Assembly (NCBI GenBank): GCA_002723385.1
Contig: PBNY01000073.1
Coordinates: 1 to 46,285, forward strand
DNA: 46,285 nucleotides
Direction: 5' to 3'
From: Oceanospirillaceae bacterium
Lineage (GTDB): Bacteria; Pseudomonadota; Gammaproteobacteria; Pseudomonadales; Oceanobacteraceae
The notes under the pieces were generated by a model. That model saw only the letters and a list, made by a program, of their open reading frames with translations, did no database searches and was not told where the DNA came from. Positions 34,514-43,854 of this stretch are shown here, in pieces. Each line of letters opens with the position of its first letter. Position 1 is the first letter of the stretch. A program made the position numbers and the translations under genes.

Positions 34514-35152
34514 ATGCGAATCTGGGACAGTTACGTGCGTCTTTACCATTGGCTTCAGCTCGGCCTGATCGGCGGTTGCTGGTGGACGGCTGAAAACAGT
34601 GAAATGGAGCTTCACATCACCATTGCATCGGTACTGATCGCACTCTGGGTCAGTCGGTTGTTTTGGGGCTTTACCGGGTCAGACACGGCTCGTTTCTGTC
34701 GTTTCGTCAAAGGTCCGGGGCAGACCATCGCCTTCGCCAGAGCCATGCTGACAGGACAGGCCAAGCCCTCGGTGGGGCATAATCCCCTGGGAGCCTGGAT
34801 GATTGTGGCGTTGCTGGTTGTGATTGGTGTTCAGGGCATCACCGGCCTGTTCAGTTCGGATGAAATCTTTACCGACGGGCCTCTGGTTGCCTATGCCTCC
34901 AGCGAGACCGTGGAGTTCATGACGCAAATCCACGAACTGAATTTCAACCTGCTGATGGCACTGGCCGCCGTGCATGTGCTGGCAGTCGTGGTGTATTCGA
35001 TCAAGGGCGAAAAACTGGTTCCGGCCATGATTACCGGCAAACGGGGGGATTTGGCGACTTCAGAGCAGGCTCCCGGACTCAAACCGGTCTGGCCCGCCAT
35101 CGTGTTGTTCCTGATTCTGGCTGCAGCATCCTACAGCTGGATCACGGGATAA
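34514..35152 (+). CDS. Cytochrome b561-family membrane protein
   Basis: A 212-residue membrane protein of about four to five helices. Candidate haem b ligands are H12 in VRLYHW, the histidine in MELHITIASVLIALWVSRL, the one in TQIHELNFNLLMALAAVH and the last histidine of that block. Such di-haem b proteins pass electrons between the quinone pool and periplasmic c-type cytochromes. The neighbouring convergent gene encodes cytochrome c', and the two are often found together, so c' is the likely partner. Confidence 0.85.
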   Translation: MRIWDSYVRLYHWLQLGLIGGCWWTAENSEMELHITIASVLIALWVSRLFWGFTGSDTARFCRFVKGPGQTIAFARAMLTGQAKPSVGHNPLGAWMIVALLVVIGVQGITGLFSSDEIFTDGPLVAYASSETVEFMTQIHELNFNLLMALAAVHVLAVVVYSIKGEKLVPAMITGKRGDLATSEQAPGLKPVWPAIVLFLILAAASYSWITG

Positions 35153-35156
35153 AAAA

Positions 35157-35182
35157 ACGGATCGGGTAACCGATCCGTTTTT
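35157..35182. terminator. Bidirectional intrinsic terminator
   Basis: ACGGATCGG pairs perfectly with CCGATCCGT around GTAA. A-runs and T-runs flank it on both sides, so it can end both the plus-strand cytochrome b561 gene and the minus-strand cytochrome c' gene. Confidence 0.85.
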
Positions 35183-35198
35183 CATTCTGACGGCAGGC

Positions 35199-35681
35199 TT
35201 ACTTGTTCTTGTAGTCTTTGTGGCAAGCCTTGCAGTTCTTAACCGTGGTGATGAAAGCCGGTTTGGCTGCATCCAGAGAACCGGCCTTGGCCGCTTCTGC
35301 CAGTGCTTCGCTATCAGACTGGAACTTTTCCATCTTGGCCTTGAAGCCATCCATATCTTTCCATACCGCAGCCTTGGCCTTGGTGTCACCCTTGTCAGAG
35401 CCAGGATAGGTGAAACCTTCCAGCGGCATATTTGACAGTGCTTTCAGACTCTCGGCGCGGTAGGCAAATTCAGCCGCGTCGTAATCCATTTTGCCCTTTA
35501 CCATGGCACCCATAACGCCAACGTGTGCTTTCACCAGAGTGAACACAGCCTGACGATATTCAATCGCTTCGTCAGCGTCCTTGAAGTGGGCATCAGTACC
35601 CGCCACAGCGGCAGGAGCAGCCATTCCCAAACAACCGATCAGACCGAAAGTCGCTGCCAATTGCTTCAACTGAAGTTTCAT
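35199..35681 (-). CDS. Cytochrome c' (periplasmic)
   Basis: The 160-residue protein has a signal peptide ending AAVAG near residue 28 and a four-helix bundle sequence ending in the haem motif CKACH at 150-154, close to the C-terminus as in all cytochromes c'. These proteins bind nitric oxide and carry electrons in the periplasm. It shares a bidirectional terminator with the cytochrome b561 gene. Confidence 0.9.
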   Translation of the reverse strand: MKLQLKQLAATFGLIGCLGMAAPAAVAGTDAHFKDADEAIEYRQAVFTLVKAHVGVMGAMVKGKMDYDAAEFAYRAESLKALSNMPLEGFTYPGSDKGDTKAKAAVWKDMDGFKAKMEKFQSDSEALAEAAKAGSLDAAKPAFITTVKNCKACHKDYKNK

Positions 35682-35807
35682 ATTGATTTCCTGTTTTGTG
35701 ATCTCTCAAAAGCAATCATCAAATTGCCCTTTTGTTGTACCTCAAAACAGTGACAAGTTTCATGCTCAGGTCGATAAATTGTCCAAAATTCAGTTTTGTC
35801 AGCCTTT

Positions 35808-35846
35808 GGAAAAACGAAAGCCCGCAGAAGGCATCCTTCGCGGGCT
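35808..35846 (-). terminator. Intrinsic terminator after gpx
   Basis: On the minus strand AGCCCGC pairs with GCGGGCT, with further pairing of GAAGG and CCTTC inside, followed by a T-rich tract. It lies about 50 bases after the glutathione peroxidase stop codon. Confidence 0.7.
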
Positions 35847-35897
35847 GGTGATTATCGTGTTGTTCAGCCGGCTGCACCGGTGCTGCGGCCTATCGAA

Positions 35898-36464
35898 TCA
35901 GGAAGCCATTTGGGTTTCCTGATGCAGCGCCTTCTCAATGGCCTTGAGCACGGAAGGGTGTTCCACCGTGATGTCTGGCGAGAAACGGGCGATAGCCAGC
36001 CCTTGACGATCCACCAGGAACTTCTCGAAGTTCCACAGCACCTCGGTTTCTTCTTCAGGTAGCAGACCGGCTTTCAACAGGTTTGGCTTCAGCTGACCAT
36101 CTGGCAGGGTCTCGCGAACTGGCTGGTGCTCAACCAGATAGCGATACAGTGGATGGCGACCTTCCCCATTCACATCGATTTTGGCAAACAGTGGGAAGGT
36201 CACGTCGTAATTCAGCGAGCAGAACTCACGGATTTCCTCATTTGAACCCGGCTCCTGACCGGCAAACTGATCACAAGGGAAGCCAAGCACTTCCAAGCCC
36301 TGTGAATGATATTGGCGATAGAGAGCCTGAAGCTGTTCGTACTGAGGCGTCAGTCCACACTGGGAAGCGACATTCACCACCAGCATTACCTTGCCGCGAA
36401 AGCGAGCCAGGCGAGCGTTATCACCATCGATGGTTTTCACATTAAGGTCATAGAGCGTTTTCAT
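35898..36464 (-). CDS. Glutathione peroxidase-family thiol peroxidase
   Basis: A 188-residue cysteine-type glutathione peroxidase. The peroxidatic C36 lies in NVASQCGLTPQY, Q70 in FAGQEPG and W144-N145 in VLWNFEKF, giving the full Cys-Gln-Trp-Asn set, and C64 lies in FPCDQ. Bacterial members usually use thioredoxin as reductant. There is no signal peptide, so it is cytoplasmic. The N-terminal MKTLYDLNVKTIDG is a normal family start with AGGAGGTAAC upstream. Confidence 0.92.
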   Translation of the reverse strand: MKTLYDLNVKTIDGDNARLARFRGKVMLVVNVASQCGLTPQYEQLQALYRQYHSQGLEVLGFPCDQFAGQEPGSNEEIREFCSLNYDVTFPLFAKIDVNGEGRHPLYRYLVEHQPVRETLPDGQLKPNLLKAGLLPEEETEVLWNFEKFLVDRQGLAIARFSPDITVEHPSVLKAIEKALHQETQMAS

Positions 36465-36509
36465 GGTTACCTCCTGGCCTTATGGGCCATTGCTTGGGTC
36501 GGTGTCATG

Positions 36510-36531
36510 CAGTCAGGCGGTAACCTGACTG
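36510..36531. repeat. Inverted repeat upstream of gpx
   Basis: CAGTCAGG and CCTGACTG flank a 6-base loop as a perfect 8-base inverted repeat. The same two arms, with a longer loop, form the terminator after the aldehyde dehydrogenase gene. It may be an operator or a 5' leader hairpin. Confidence 0.4.
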
Positions 36532-36702
36532 TCTGGTGCTTATGACAGAAAATGATATACGTCAGTTTCCGGTTCGATTATCGCCATATCTGATAGCTGA
36601 AATAAAAAATGCTTATGCGCAAAAACGAGCCACATCAAGCCCACCAAAAGACCATAAATAAACCAAAATACTCATAATGCAGCCTTAAGGATCATAATTA
36701 AG

Positions 36703-36746
36703 CCAATAAAAAAGCCCGAGGAAGTTTCCTTCCTCAGGCTTTTTTA
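36703..36746 (-). terminator. Intrinsic terminator after fba
   Basis: AAGCC-C-GAGGAAG pairs with CTTCCTC-A-GGCTT around TTTC and is flanked by A-runs and T-runs on both sides. On the minus strand it lies just after the fba stop codon. Confidence 0.88.
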
Positions 36747-36800
36747 TTGGAACTTGTTACGTCGATTGAACCCCGCTGGTTCAGCGAACGTATCAGTTCA

Positions 36801-37865
36801 TCAAGCGATCTTCGGAGCCAGGGAACCGTCCAGGTAAGCCTGGTACATGGTTTCCAGAGACTTGACCTTGATCTTGTCAGCCTGACCCGCCGTACCGAAG
36901 GCTTCATAGCGATCCACACAGATGTCTGCCATGGACTTGACGGTTTCTTTCAGGTACTTGCGAGGGTCGAATTCGCTTGGGTTTTCCGCCATGAAACGAC
37001 GGATGGTACCGGTAGAGGCCAGACGCAGGTCAGTATCGATGTTCACCTTGCGAACGCCGTACTTGATGCCTTCAACGATCTGTTCAACCGGAACACCGTA
37101 GGTTTCCGGGATTTCACCGCCGAATTCGTTGATCACGGCCAGCCATTCCTGAGGTACAGAAGACGAACCGTGCATCACCAGGTGGGTGTTCGGGATGCGC
37201 TCATGGATCGCCTTGATGCGATCAATGGCCAGGATGTCACCAGTCGGTGGACGAGTGAACTTGTACGCACCGTGAGAAGTACCACACGCGATGGCCAATG
37301 CATCAACGCCAGTCTGCTTGACGAAGTCAGCCGCTTCTTCCGGGTCAGTCAGCATCTGGTCGTGAGTCAGCTTGCCCGCTGCGCCAATGCCGTCTTCTTC
37401 ACCGGCTTCACCGGTTTCCAGAGAACCCAGACAACCCAGCTCACCTTCTACTGACACACCACACGCGTGAGAGAACTGAACGGTACGACGGGTCACGTCG
37501 ACGTTGTACTCGTAGCTGGTTGGCGTCTTGCCGTCTTCGCCCAGAGAGCCGTCCATCATGACAGAGCTGAAGCCCAGCTGAATGGAACGCTGACACACGT
37601 CAGGGGACGTGCCGTGGTCCTGGTGCATACACACAGGGATGTGTGGGAACTCTTCAATTGCTGCCAGAATCAGGTGACGCAGGAAAGGAGCACCAGCGTA
37701 TTTGCGTGCACCGGCAGAAGCCTGCACGATCACTGGAGAATTGGTTTGGTCGGCGGCCTGCATGATGGCGCGCATTTGTTCCAGGTTGTTGACGTTAAAC
37801 GCTGGTACACCGTAGCCATGCTCGGCGGCGTGGTCCAGCAGCTGACGCATGCTGATAAGGGCCAT
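36801..37865 (-). CDS. fba: Fructose-bisphosphate aldolase, class II
   Basis: A 354-residue zinc-dependent aldolase of the class IIB/CbbA type. The metal-binding CMHQDHG block is at 79-85 (catalytic D83, H84), with [19 protein letters not shown], the later ligand region [21 protein letters not shown], and [14 protein letters not shown] for substrate phosphate. It interconverts fructose 1,6-bisphosphate with two triose phosphates. It follows GAGGTG at good spacing and belongs to the epd-pgk-fba neighbourhood, here separated from pgk by a lipoprotein gene. Confidence 0.95.
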   Translation of the reverse strand: MALISMRQLLDHAAEHGYGVPAFNVNNLEQMRAIMQAADQTNSPVIVQASAGARKYAGAPFLRHLILAAIEEFPHIPVCMHQDHGTSPDVCQRSIQLGFSSVMMDGSLGEDGKTPTSYEYNVDVTRRTVQFSHACGVSVEGELGCLGSLETGEAGEEDGIGAAGKLTHDQMLTDPEEAADFVKQTGVDALAIACGTSHGAYKFTRPPTGDILAIDRIKAIHERIPNTHLVMHGSSSVPQEWLAVINEFGGEIPETYGVPVEQIVEGIKYGVRKVNIDTDLRLASTGTIRRFMAENPSEFDPRKYLKETVKSMADICVDRYEAFGTAGQADKIKVKSLETMYQAYLDGSLAPKIA

Positions 37866-37946
37866 TAAAATTCACCTCAATGTGTGTGGATCACTGCGCG
37901 GTATTCTAGCCGGGAAGTGTTGCAATAGAAACCAAGGCTGGAACAG

Positions 37947-39074
37947 TCAGTCCCGATCCTTCCTTGCCAGACGGGCCATCACATTGAACAGATCCAGAAC
38001 AGCCTGAATCTGAGCCGCTGTTTTCTTGCCCTTGTACTTGCTGTTGAGGTCTGCAAGGTAACCCAAGCGGCTGGAGGAAGCATCGTCTGAACGATTGATC
38101 ATGACCATGCGGCGTTCCATATTCGCCAGTTGGCTGGCCATTTCCTGACGCTGCCTGAACAGGGTGTCCACACGTTGGCCTTCGTAGTAGCGACACTCTT
38201 CCAGCGACCCTTCATACAAGCAAATGCCTTCACCATGCGGAATGCCGTTCTCAAAAACACCGTCATACACCATCTGGCCAGCAGCGAAGAGCTTCCCCTG
38301 TGTCATACGCCCATCGGAGAACTGGCCTTCCAGGCGAGTGCCATCAGAAGATTCCGCGACACCTTTTCCCTGCGCCAGCTTATCGGGGCCGGGACATTCC
38401 CCCTCGGTAAAGAACCAGTCGCCCAGAGCCATGCGACACTCCCCTTGTGCCAGCAAGAGCCGCTCCTGTCTGAAAGCACTTTCTCGCTGGATTGCAGTGG
38501 ATGTGTACAGCGTCTTTGGAAACCGCAGCCTGAACGACTGATAGCCTGCTTCGGTATTCGCCGCTTCGGCTTGTTGCCAGTGGGGCGATATCCGATCAAA
38601 GTACTCGAATACTTTCCTCGCTCGTTTTGAGCACAACTCAGCCATTCTATTGGCGGTGATATTTTCGTATTGCACCGTCCGGGAACAGCGAACCCGACGT
38701 GAAGAGGGAATATCTCTTCTGGCTCCGGCGACCAGTAACGGCATGATGGCATTCGGGTTCCGGGTGATGGCCAGATGCAAGGGCGTCATGCCGGATTTGT
38801 CGAGTCCATTGATGTCCACTCCGACCTCAGCCAATTTCCCGATTTCCGACGGGTCGTGCAGCACCGCCAGATGAATCAGGTTGCGTCCACGTTTATCCAC
38901 TCGGGTGATCTGACCCGGATCACGGCTGAGTTCGGCTCTGGTTTGTCGAACATCATTCAATGATTGAGCACTGTGACGAGAAGAGACGCAACCACTTAGC
39001 AAGAGGGCCGCAACGGTGAGAATCAAACCCGACTGAAACAAGCCGGAATAGCGAACAGATTTCTGCTGGAACAT
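37947..39074 (-). CDS. Lipoprotein with ankyrin-like repeats and MORN-like segment
   Basis: The 375-residue protein carries a lipoprotein signal ending LLLSGC (C29). Residues about 60-125 hold two ankyrin-like repeats (GRNLIHLAVLHDPSEI and GMTPLHLAITRNPNAIMPLL). A middle region with several cysteines follows (RVRCSRTV, AELCSKRA). Residues about 235-300 show MORN-like spacing: GTRLEGQFSDGRMTQGKLF then YDGVFENGIPHGEG. A helical tail ends the protein. It is inserted between pgk and fba in the same direction, and a terminator separates it from pgk. The function is unknown; protein-protein contact at the inner face of the outer membrane is likely. Confidence 0.72.
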   Translation of the reverse strand: MFQQKSVRYSGLFQSGLILTVAALLLSGCVSSRHSAQSLNDVRQTRAELSRDPGQITRVDKRGRNLIHLAVLHDPSEIGKLAEVGVDINGLDKSGMTPLHLAITRNPNAIMPLLVAGARRDIPSSRRVRCSRTVQYENITANRMAELCSKRARKVFEYFDRISPHWQQAEAANTEAGYQSFRLRFPKTLYTSTAIQRESAFRQERLLLAQGECRMALGDWFFTEGECPGPDKLAQGKGVAESSDGTRLEGQFSDGRMTQGKLFAAGQMVYDGVFENGIPHGEGICLYEGSLEECRYYEGQRVDTLFRQRQEMASQLANMERRMVMINRSDDASSSRLGYLADLNSKYKGKKTAAQIQAVLDLFNVMARLARKDRD

Positions 39075-39099
39075 ACTGCTGTCGTCCTTGATTTAAGTG

Positions 39100-39130
39100 C
39101 CAAAAATAAACCCCGCAGGTTATGCGGGGC
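39100..39130 (-). terminator. Intrinsic terminator after pgk
   Basis: On the minus strand CCCCGC and GCGGGG form a stem around a 7-base loop and are followed by TTTATTTTT. It lies between the pgk stop and the lipoprotein start, so the two are probably separate transcripts. Confidence 0.82.
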
Positions 39131-39215
39131 TTATGACTGTCAAATGACACCTGAGTTCTCGCTCTTTACCCAATCAGCAAGAGCGAACTGTCAGATCACT
39201 GCGGATCAGATCAGC

Positions 39216-40379
39216 TTACTGGGCAGCGCGTTCTTCCAGAACCGCAACCGCAGGCAGAGTCTTGCCTTCAACGAACTCCAGGAACGCACCACCACCGGTT
39301 GAGATGTAGGACACCTGTTCAGTGATGCTGTACTTGTCTACGGCTGCCAGCGTGTCACCTCCACCGGCAATCGAGAAAGCTTCGGATTCTGCAATGGCCA
39401 AAGACAATGCTTTGGTGCCTTCGCCAAACTGATCGAATTCGAATACGCCAACCGGGCCGTTCCAGATGATGGTCTTGGCTTCTTTCAGCTGAGCGGCCAG
39501 AGCGGCTGCAGAGTCTGGGCCGATGTCGAAGATCATGTCGTCTTCAGTCACTTCATCAGCGCTCTTCAGAGTCGCTTCAGCCGATTCGGAGAATTCCTTG
39601 CCGCAGACCACGTCAGTCGGTACCGGAATGGATACCTTTTCCATCAACGCCTTGGCGTTTGGAATCAGGTCTTCTTCATACAAAGACTTGCCCACAGGCT
39701 TGCCAGCCGCCGCCAGGAAGGTGTTGGCGATGCCACCACCCACAATGATTTGGTCACACAGATCCGACAGGCTGTTCAATACTTCCAGCTTGGTAGACAC
39801 CTTGGAACCACCTACGATGGCAACCAGTGGACGAGCAGGCTCATCCAGCGCCTTGCCCAGTGCGTCCAGCTCAGCCGCCAGCAGTGGGCCAGCACAGGCA
39901 ACCGGAGCAAATTTGGCCACTCCGTGAGTCGACGCCTGTGCACGGTGAGCAGTGCCGAATGCGTCCATCACGAACACGTCACACAGCTCAGCGTATGCCT
40001 TGGCCAGCTCTTCAACGTCTTTCTTTTCGCCTTTGTTGAAACGCACGTTTTCCAGCAAAACCATTTCGCCTTCGGCAACCTCAACGCCGCTTTCGAAGTC
40101 TTTAACAACCTCAACGGTGCGGCCCAGCAGACCACCCAGGTGCTCGGCAACCGGTTTCATGGAAAACTCTTCTGCGTACTCGCCTTCGGTTGGACGACCC
40201 AGGTGAGACATCACGATGACTTTGGCGCCCGCTTCCAGCGCGTGCTGAATGGTTGGCAGAGACGCGCGAATACGGGCATCAGACGTTACCTTGCCTTCCT
40301 TTACCGGCACGTTCAGGTCTTCACGAATCAGAACGCGCTTGCCCTTCAGATCCAGGTCAACCATCTTGATCACAGACAT
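39216..40379 (-). CDS. pgk: Phosphoglycerate kinase
   Basis: A 387-residue glycolytic kinase converting 1,3-bisphosphoglycerate and ADP to 3-phosphoglycerate and ATP. Family blocks are [20 protein letters not shown] at the N-terminus, [51 protein letters not shown] and the C-terminal [17 protein letters not shown]. The length is typical. GAGG stands before its ATG. It follows epd by 59 bases. Confidence 0.97.
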   Translation of the reverse strand: MSVIKMVDLDLKGKRVLIREDLNVPVKEGKVTSDARIRASLPTIQHALEAGAKVIVMSHLGRPTEGEYAEEFSMKPVAEHLGGLLGRTVEVVKDFESGVEVAEGEMVLLENVRFNKGEKKDVEELAKAYAELCDVFVMDAFGTAHRAQASTHGVAKFAPVACAGPLLAAELDALGKALDEPARPLVAIVGGSKVSTKLEVLNSLSDLCDQIIVGGGIANTFLAAAGKPVGKSLYEEDLIPNAKALMEKVSIPVPTDVVCGKEFSESAEATLKSADEVTEDDMIFDIGPDSAAALAAQLKEAKTIIWNGPVGVFEFDQFGEGTKALSLAIAESEAFSIAGGGDTLAAVDKYSITEQVSYISTGGGAFLEFVEGKTLPAVAVLEERAAQ

Positions 40380-40438
40380 TGTGTTTTCCTCATAAGCAGT
40401 AGCAGTGCTGGCGGATCAAGGATTCCGCCGGTTGAAAA

Positions 40439-41455
40439 TCACTTCATGCAGAGCGCGGTGTCCAGCATCCGATTGGCAAAGCCCCACTCGTTATCGAACC
40501 ACAACATCAGCTTCAGCAGAGTGCCGCCGCTGACCCGGGTCTGGGTTGCGTCGACAATGGCTGAGCGCGGGTCATGGTTGAAGTCGATCGATGCATGAGG
40601 CTCGTAGGTGATGCCTACCAGTCCGCGGTACAGATTGTTGGTGGCGGATTGTATCAGCTCGTTAACAGCTTGTGACGTAGTCGGTTGCGCCAGTTGCAAA
40701 CTGACATCAAGTGCGGACACATTTATGGTCGGCACGCGCATGTGCAGGCTTTCTATCTTGCCATCCAGCTCCGGCATCAGGCGTGCGATGCCTTTCGGCA
40801 ACCCGGTATCAACCGGAATAATGCTCTGTACCGCCGAGCGGGTGCGACGCAAATCGGACGAATACGCGTCGATAACCGGCTGGTCGTTCATCGCCGAGTG
40901 AATCGTCGTTGTGACGCCAGCCTGAATGCCAAAGGCTTCGTGAATCAGCGTCAGGATCGGCACCAGGCAGTTAGTCGAGCAGGAGCCATTGGAAACGATT
41001 CGCTGCTGCGCCGTCAGCGTGTGCTGGTTAATGCCGTAAATAATGGTGTTGTCCACGGCCTTGTCTGCGGGATTGGAAATCAACACCTTTGCCGCACCCT
41101 GTTGCAGGTGTTTCTCGGCATCACTGCGGCGGCGAATCTGGCCACTGCACTCCAGCACCATATCAACACCGAGATCGGCCCAGTCCAGATGCTCCGGTTC
41201 ACGATGGCAATAAACCCGAATATCGTCGCCATTCACATCCAGCCGATCGTGGCTGACGACCTTGACCTCACCGGGAAAACGACCGTGTGTGCTGTCATAG
41301 CGCAGCATGTAGCTGACGCTGTCGATATCGGCCAGCTCATTGATGGCCACCACCTGCAAATCCTTGTGGTAGTCGTATTCATACAAGGCGCGAAGGACAG
41401 AACGACCAATACGGCCAAAGCCGTTGATGGCAATCCGGGTTTTGGGGTCTGACAT
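40439..41455 (-). CDS. epd: Erythrose-4-phosphate dehydrogenase (GAPDH family)
   Basis: A 338-residue GAPDH-family enzyme with the NAD-binding INGFGRIGRSVLRALYE start, catalytic C159 in SNGSCSTNC and H186 in TIHSAMNDQ. HSAMNDQPVIDAY, DLRRTRSAVQSIIPVDTGL and the adjacency to pgk and fba resemble Epd more than GapA. Epd makes 4-phosphoerythronate for pyridoxal phosphate synthesis. A role as a glycolytic or gluconeogenic GAPDH cannot be excluded from sequence alone. Confidence 0.85.
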   Translation of the reverse strand: MSDPKTRIAINGFGRIGRSVLRALYEYDYHKDLQVVAINELADIDSVSYMLRYDSTHGRFPGEVKVVSHDRLDVNGDDIRVYCHREPEHLDWADLGVDMVLECSGQIRRRSDAEKHLQQGAAKVLISNPADKAVDNTIIYGINQHTLTAQQRIVSNGSCSTNCLVPILTLIHEAFGIQAGVTTTIHSAMNDQPVIDAYSSDLRRTRSAVQSIIPVDTGLPKGIARLMPELDGKIESLHMRVPTINVSALDVSLQLAQPTTSQAVNELIQSATNNLYRGLVGITYEPHASIDFNHDPRSAIVDATQTRVSGGTLLKLMLWFDNEWGFANRMLDTALCMK

Positions 41456-41737
41456 ACCGGGACTCCGGGTACAAGAATCGGTTCACTTCTGATCCGATAA
41501 GGCAATACGGGCCGCTATTGTCGGGCATTTGGGGATGCGCGGCAAATGAGTGATGACTCACAGCTCTGATCGATTTGCAGTGATTACATCAAAGGGATTG
41601 CTACCAAGGTACTGGCTTTTTAAACACGGATGCCAAATGACCGTGTTCCTACCCTGCAGCACACTGAAGTGGTTGTGGCTGACAGGGCTTTACCCGGCAA
41701 TCAGCTATGGGATAACAATAAATACCGGAGAACCAAA

Positions 41738-43255
41738 ATGATCTACGCGAATCCTGGCCAAGTAGGCTCAGTAGTAACTTTCAAAGAACGCTATGACAAC
41801 TTTATCGGTGGCCAGTGGGTTGCTCCGGTAAATGGGCAGTACATGGACAACATCAGCCCGGTTGACGGCCAGGTGTTCTGTCAGGTTCCACGTTCTGACG
41901 AAGCCGATATCAACCTGGCTCTGGACGCCGCTCACGCAGCCAAGTCTGCCTGGGGCAAGACGTCTGTTGCCGAGCGCTCCAACATCCTGTTGAAGATTGC
42001 CGATCGCATCGAAGCCAATCTGGAAACTCTGGCAGTAGCCGAGACCTGGGACAACGGTAAAGCCGTTCGTGAAACTCTGGCTGCTGACGTACCACTGTCT
42101 GCTGACCACTTCCGTTACTTCGCCGGTTGTATCCGCGCTCAGGAAGGCACCATCGGTGAAATCGACGAAAACACCGTTGCTTACCATTTCCACGAGCCTC
42201 TGGGTGTTGTTGGTCAGATCATTCCATGGAACTTCCCACTGCTGATGGCAGCGTGGAAACTGGCCCCTGCTCTGGCTGCTGGTAACTGTATCGTTCTGAA
42301 GCCTGCAGAGCAGACGCCAACGTCTATTCTGGTGCTGATGGAATGCATCGCTGATCTGCTGCCAGCCGGTGTTCTGAACATCGTTAACGGTGTGGGTGCA
42401 GAAGCGGGCCAAGCTCTGGCAACGTCTACTCGCATCGCCAAGATCGCTTTCACTGGTTCTACGCCAGTTGGCTCACACATCATGAAGTGTGCTGCCGAGA
42501 ACATCATTCCTTCTACTGTTGAGCTGGGCGGCAAGTCGCCAAACGTTTACTTCGCTGACGTTATGGACCACGAAGACAGCTTCCTGAGCAAAGCGGTTGA
42601 AGGTACGGTTCTGGCCTTCTTCAACCAGGGCGAAGTCTGTACTTGTCCTTCCCGTCTGCTGGTTCAGGAAGACATCTACGAGAAGTTCATGGGCATGGTG
42701 ATCGAGCGTATCGGTCAGATCAAGCGTGGCAACCCGCTGGATACTGAAACCATGGTGGGTGCACAGGCTTCTCAAGAGCAGTTCGAAAAGATTCTGGGTT
42801 ACCTGCAGATCGGTCGTGACGAAGGCGCTGAAGTACTGGTGGGTGGTGACAAAGAAGCCATCGCTGGTCTGGATAACGGCTACTACATCCAGCCTACCAT
42901 CCTGAAAGGCACCAACGACATGCGTGTATTCCAGGAAGAAATCTTCGGCCCTGTTATCTCTGTAACGACCTTCAAGACTGAAGAAGAAGCTCTGGCAATC
43001 GCCAACGACACCGAGTTCGGTCTGGGCGCAGGTGTATGGTCTCGCGACATGAACATCGCTTACCGCATGGGTCGTGGCATTGAAGCTGGCCGTGTATGGA
43101 CCAACTGCTACCACGCTTACCCGGCTCACGCTGCCTTCGGTGGTTACAAGAAGTCTGGTGTAGGCCGTGAAACTCACAAGATGATGCTGGATCACTACCA
43201 GCAGACCAAGAACATGCTGGTTAGCTACAGCACTGATCCACTGGGCTTCTTCTGA
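41738..43255 (+). CDS. NAD-dependent aldehyde dehydrogenase, ExaC/AldB type
   Basis: A 505-residue aldehyde dehydrogenase. Landmarks are [32 protein letters not shown] for NAD binding, the general base E262 in VELGGKSPN, and cysteines C301 and C303 in [11 protein letters not shown], the CTC motif of the ExaC/AldB/acetaldehyde dehydrogenase II group. It oxidises acetaldehyde or other short aldehydes. The ATG at 41738 has GGAG upstream; the frame is open 36 codons earlier but that part is not family-like. Codon use is noticeably uniform (CTG, GGT, AAC, GTT), suggesting high expression. Confidence 0.93.
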   Translation: MIYANPGQVGSVVTFKERYDNFIGGQWVAPVNGQYMDNISPVDGQVFCQVPRSDEADINLALDAAHAAKSAWGKTSVAERSNILLKIADRIEANLETLAVAETWDNGKAVRETLAADVPLSADHFRYFAGCIRAQEGTIGEIDENTVAYHFHEPLGVVGQIIPWNFPLLMAAWKLAPALAAGNCIVLKPAEQTPTSILVLMECIADLLPAGVLNIVNGVGAEAGQALATSTRIAKIAFTGSTPVGSHIMKCAAENIIPSTVELGGKSPNVYFADVMDHEDSFLSKAVEGTVLAFFNQGEVCTCPSRLLVQEDIYEKFMGMVIERIGQIKRGNPLDTETMVGAQASQEQFEKILGYLQIGRDEGAEVLVGGDKEAIAGLDNGYYIQPTILKGTNDMRVFQEEIFGPVISVTTFKTEEEALAIANDTEFGLGAGVWSRDMNIAYRMGRGIEAGRVWTNCYHAYPAHAAFGGYKKSGVGRETHKMMLDHYQQTKNMLVSYSTDPLGFF

Positions 43256-43316
43256 TAGCCCGACGGTGTTCGCAGTGTTTGTGCCTTTGATCAGACAGGC
43301 ACTGCGTAACTCCCGA

Positions 43317-43352
43317 CAGTCAGGTCTACCTCAACGGGCCTGACTGTTTTAT
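43317..43352 (+). terminator. Intrinsic terminator after aldehyde dehydrogenase
   Basis: CAGTCAGG pairs with CCTGACTG around a 14-base loop and is followed by TTTTAT, about 60 bases after the stop codon. Confidence 0.8.
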
Positions 43353-43602
43353 CAGCACGATGTGACTCCGGCTAACGGATTGCGTTATGGCATCGATGCT
43401 GAACCAAAACTCCTGCGTTTTGTTCTCGTGAAGGCCTTACCTGGTGCCTGGTCACCACTCCGCGACCGTTTCCGGAAGCGGATTTTTTACTCATAGACTG
43501 ATAGAGATCATTGACCAAAAAGTCTGGTCAATGCTGACACTCGTTAGCCAATGAGACACAAACCCGGCATACTCCAGCTTTTTGACTTAGCAGCCTTCAT
43601 TT

Positions 43603-43728
43603 ATGTTTCCTGTTCCTCACACACCCGATGAATGGATCTCCTTCCTGATTTCCTTTTCTGCCATTGCTTCCGTGTTTTTTCTGTCCGGCTACTTTCTTGG
43701 TCGCTTGCTGATCAGTGACGACAGCTGA
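43603..43728 (+). CDS. Possible 41-residue single-span membrane protein
   Basis: The frame runs from ATG to TGA and encodes a short acidic start (PHTPDEW), one hydrophobic span of about 22 residues (ISFLISFSAIASVFFLSGYF) and a short tail ending SDDS. The clear division into a hydrophilic head, one membrane helix and a tail is what small membrane proteins look like. There is no good ribosome binding site, so the call is tentative. Confidence 0.35.
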   Translation: MFPVPHTPDEWISFLISFSAIASVFFLSGYFLGRLLISDDS

Positions 43729-43854
43729 GCCCACAAACATCTCGATCAACGCTCATTCGATTAAATCGAAAGAAACCATCTGATTTTCTCGCTTTTTACG
43801 AATTCGATTGTCATTACACTGGTGGCAAGTTCATTCGGAAGCAGGGGAAATACA

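Larger units (their letters stand above)
36465..36800. other. Intergenic region between fba and gpx
   Basis: No gene is seen. It holds the gpx leader with a perfect CAGTCAGG/CCTGACTG hairpin at 36510-36531, about 46 bases upstream of the gpx start, an AT-rich stretch at 36540-36700 suited to promoters, and the fba terminator. Confidence 0.6.
43256..43854. other. 599-base intergenic region
   Basis: It holds the terminator of the aldehyde dehydrogenase gene, then about 250 bases in which I see no gene, a 41-residue membrane-like ORF at 43603, and an AT-rich stretch (43740-43830) that probably carries the promoter of the glutathionyl-hydroquinone reductase gene. Confidence 0.6.
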
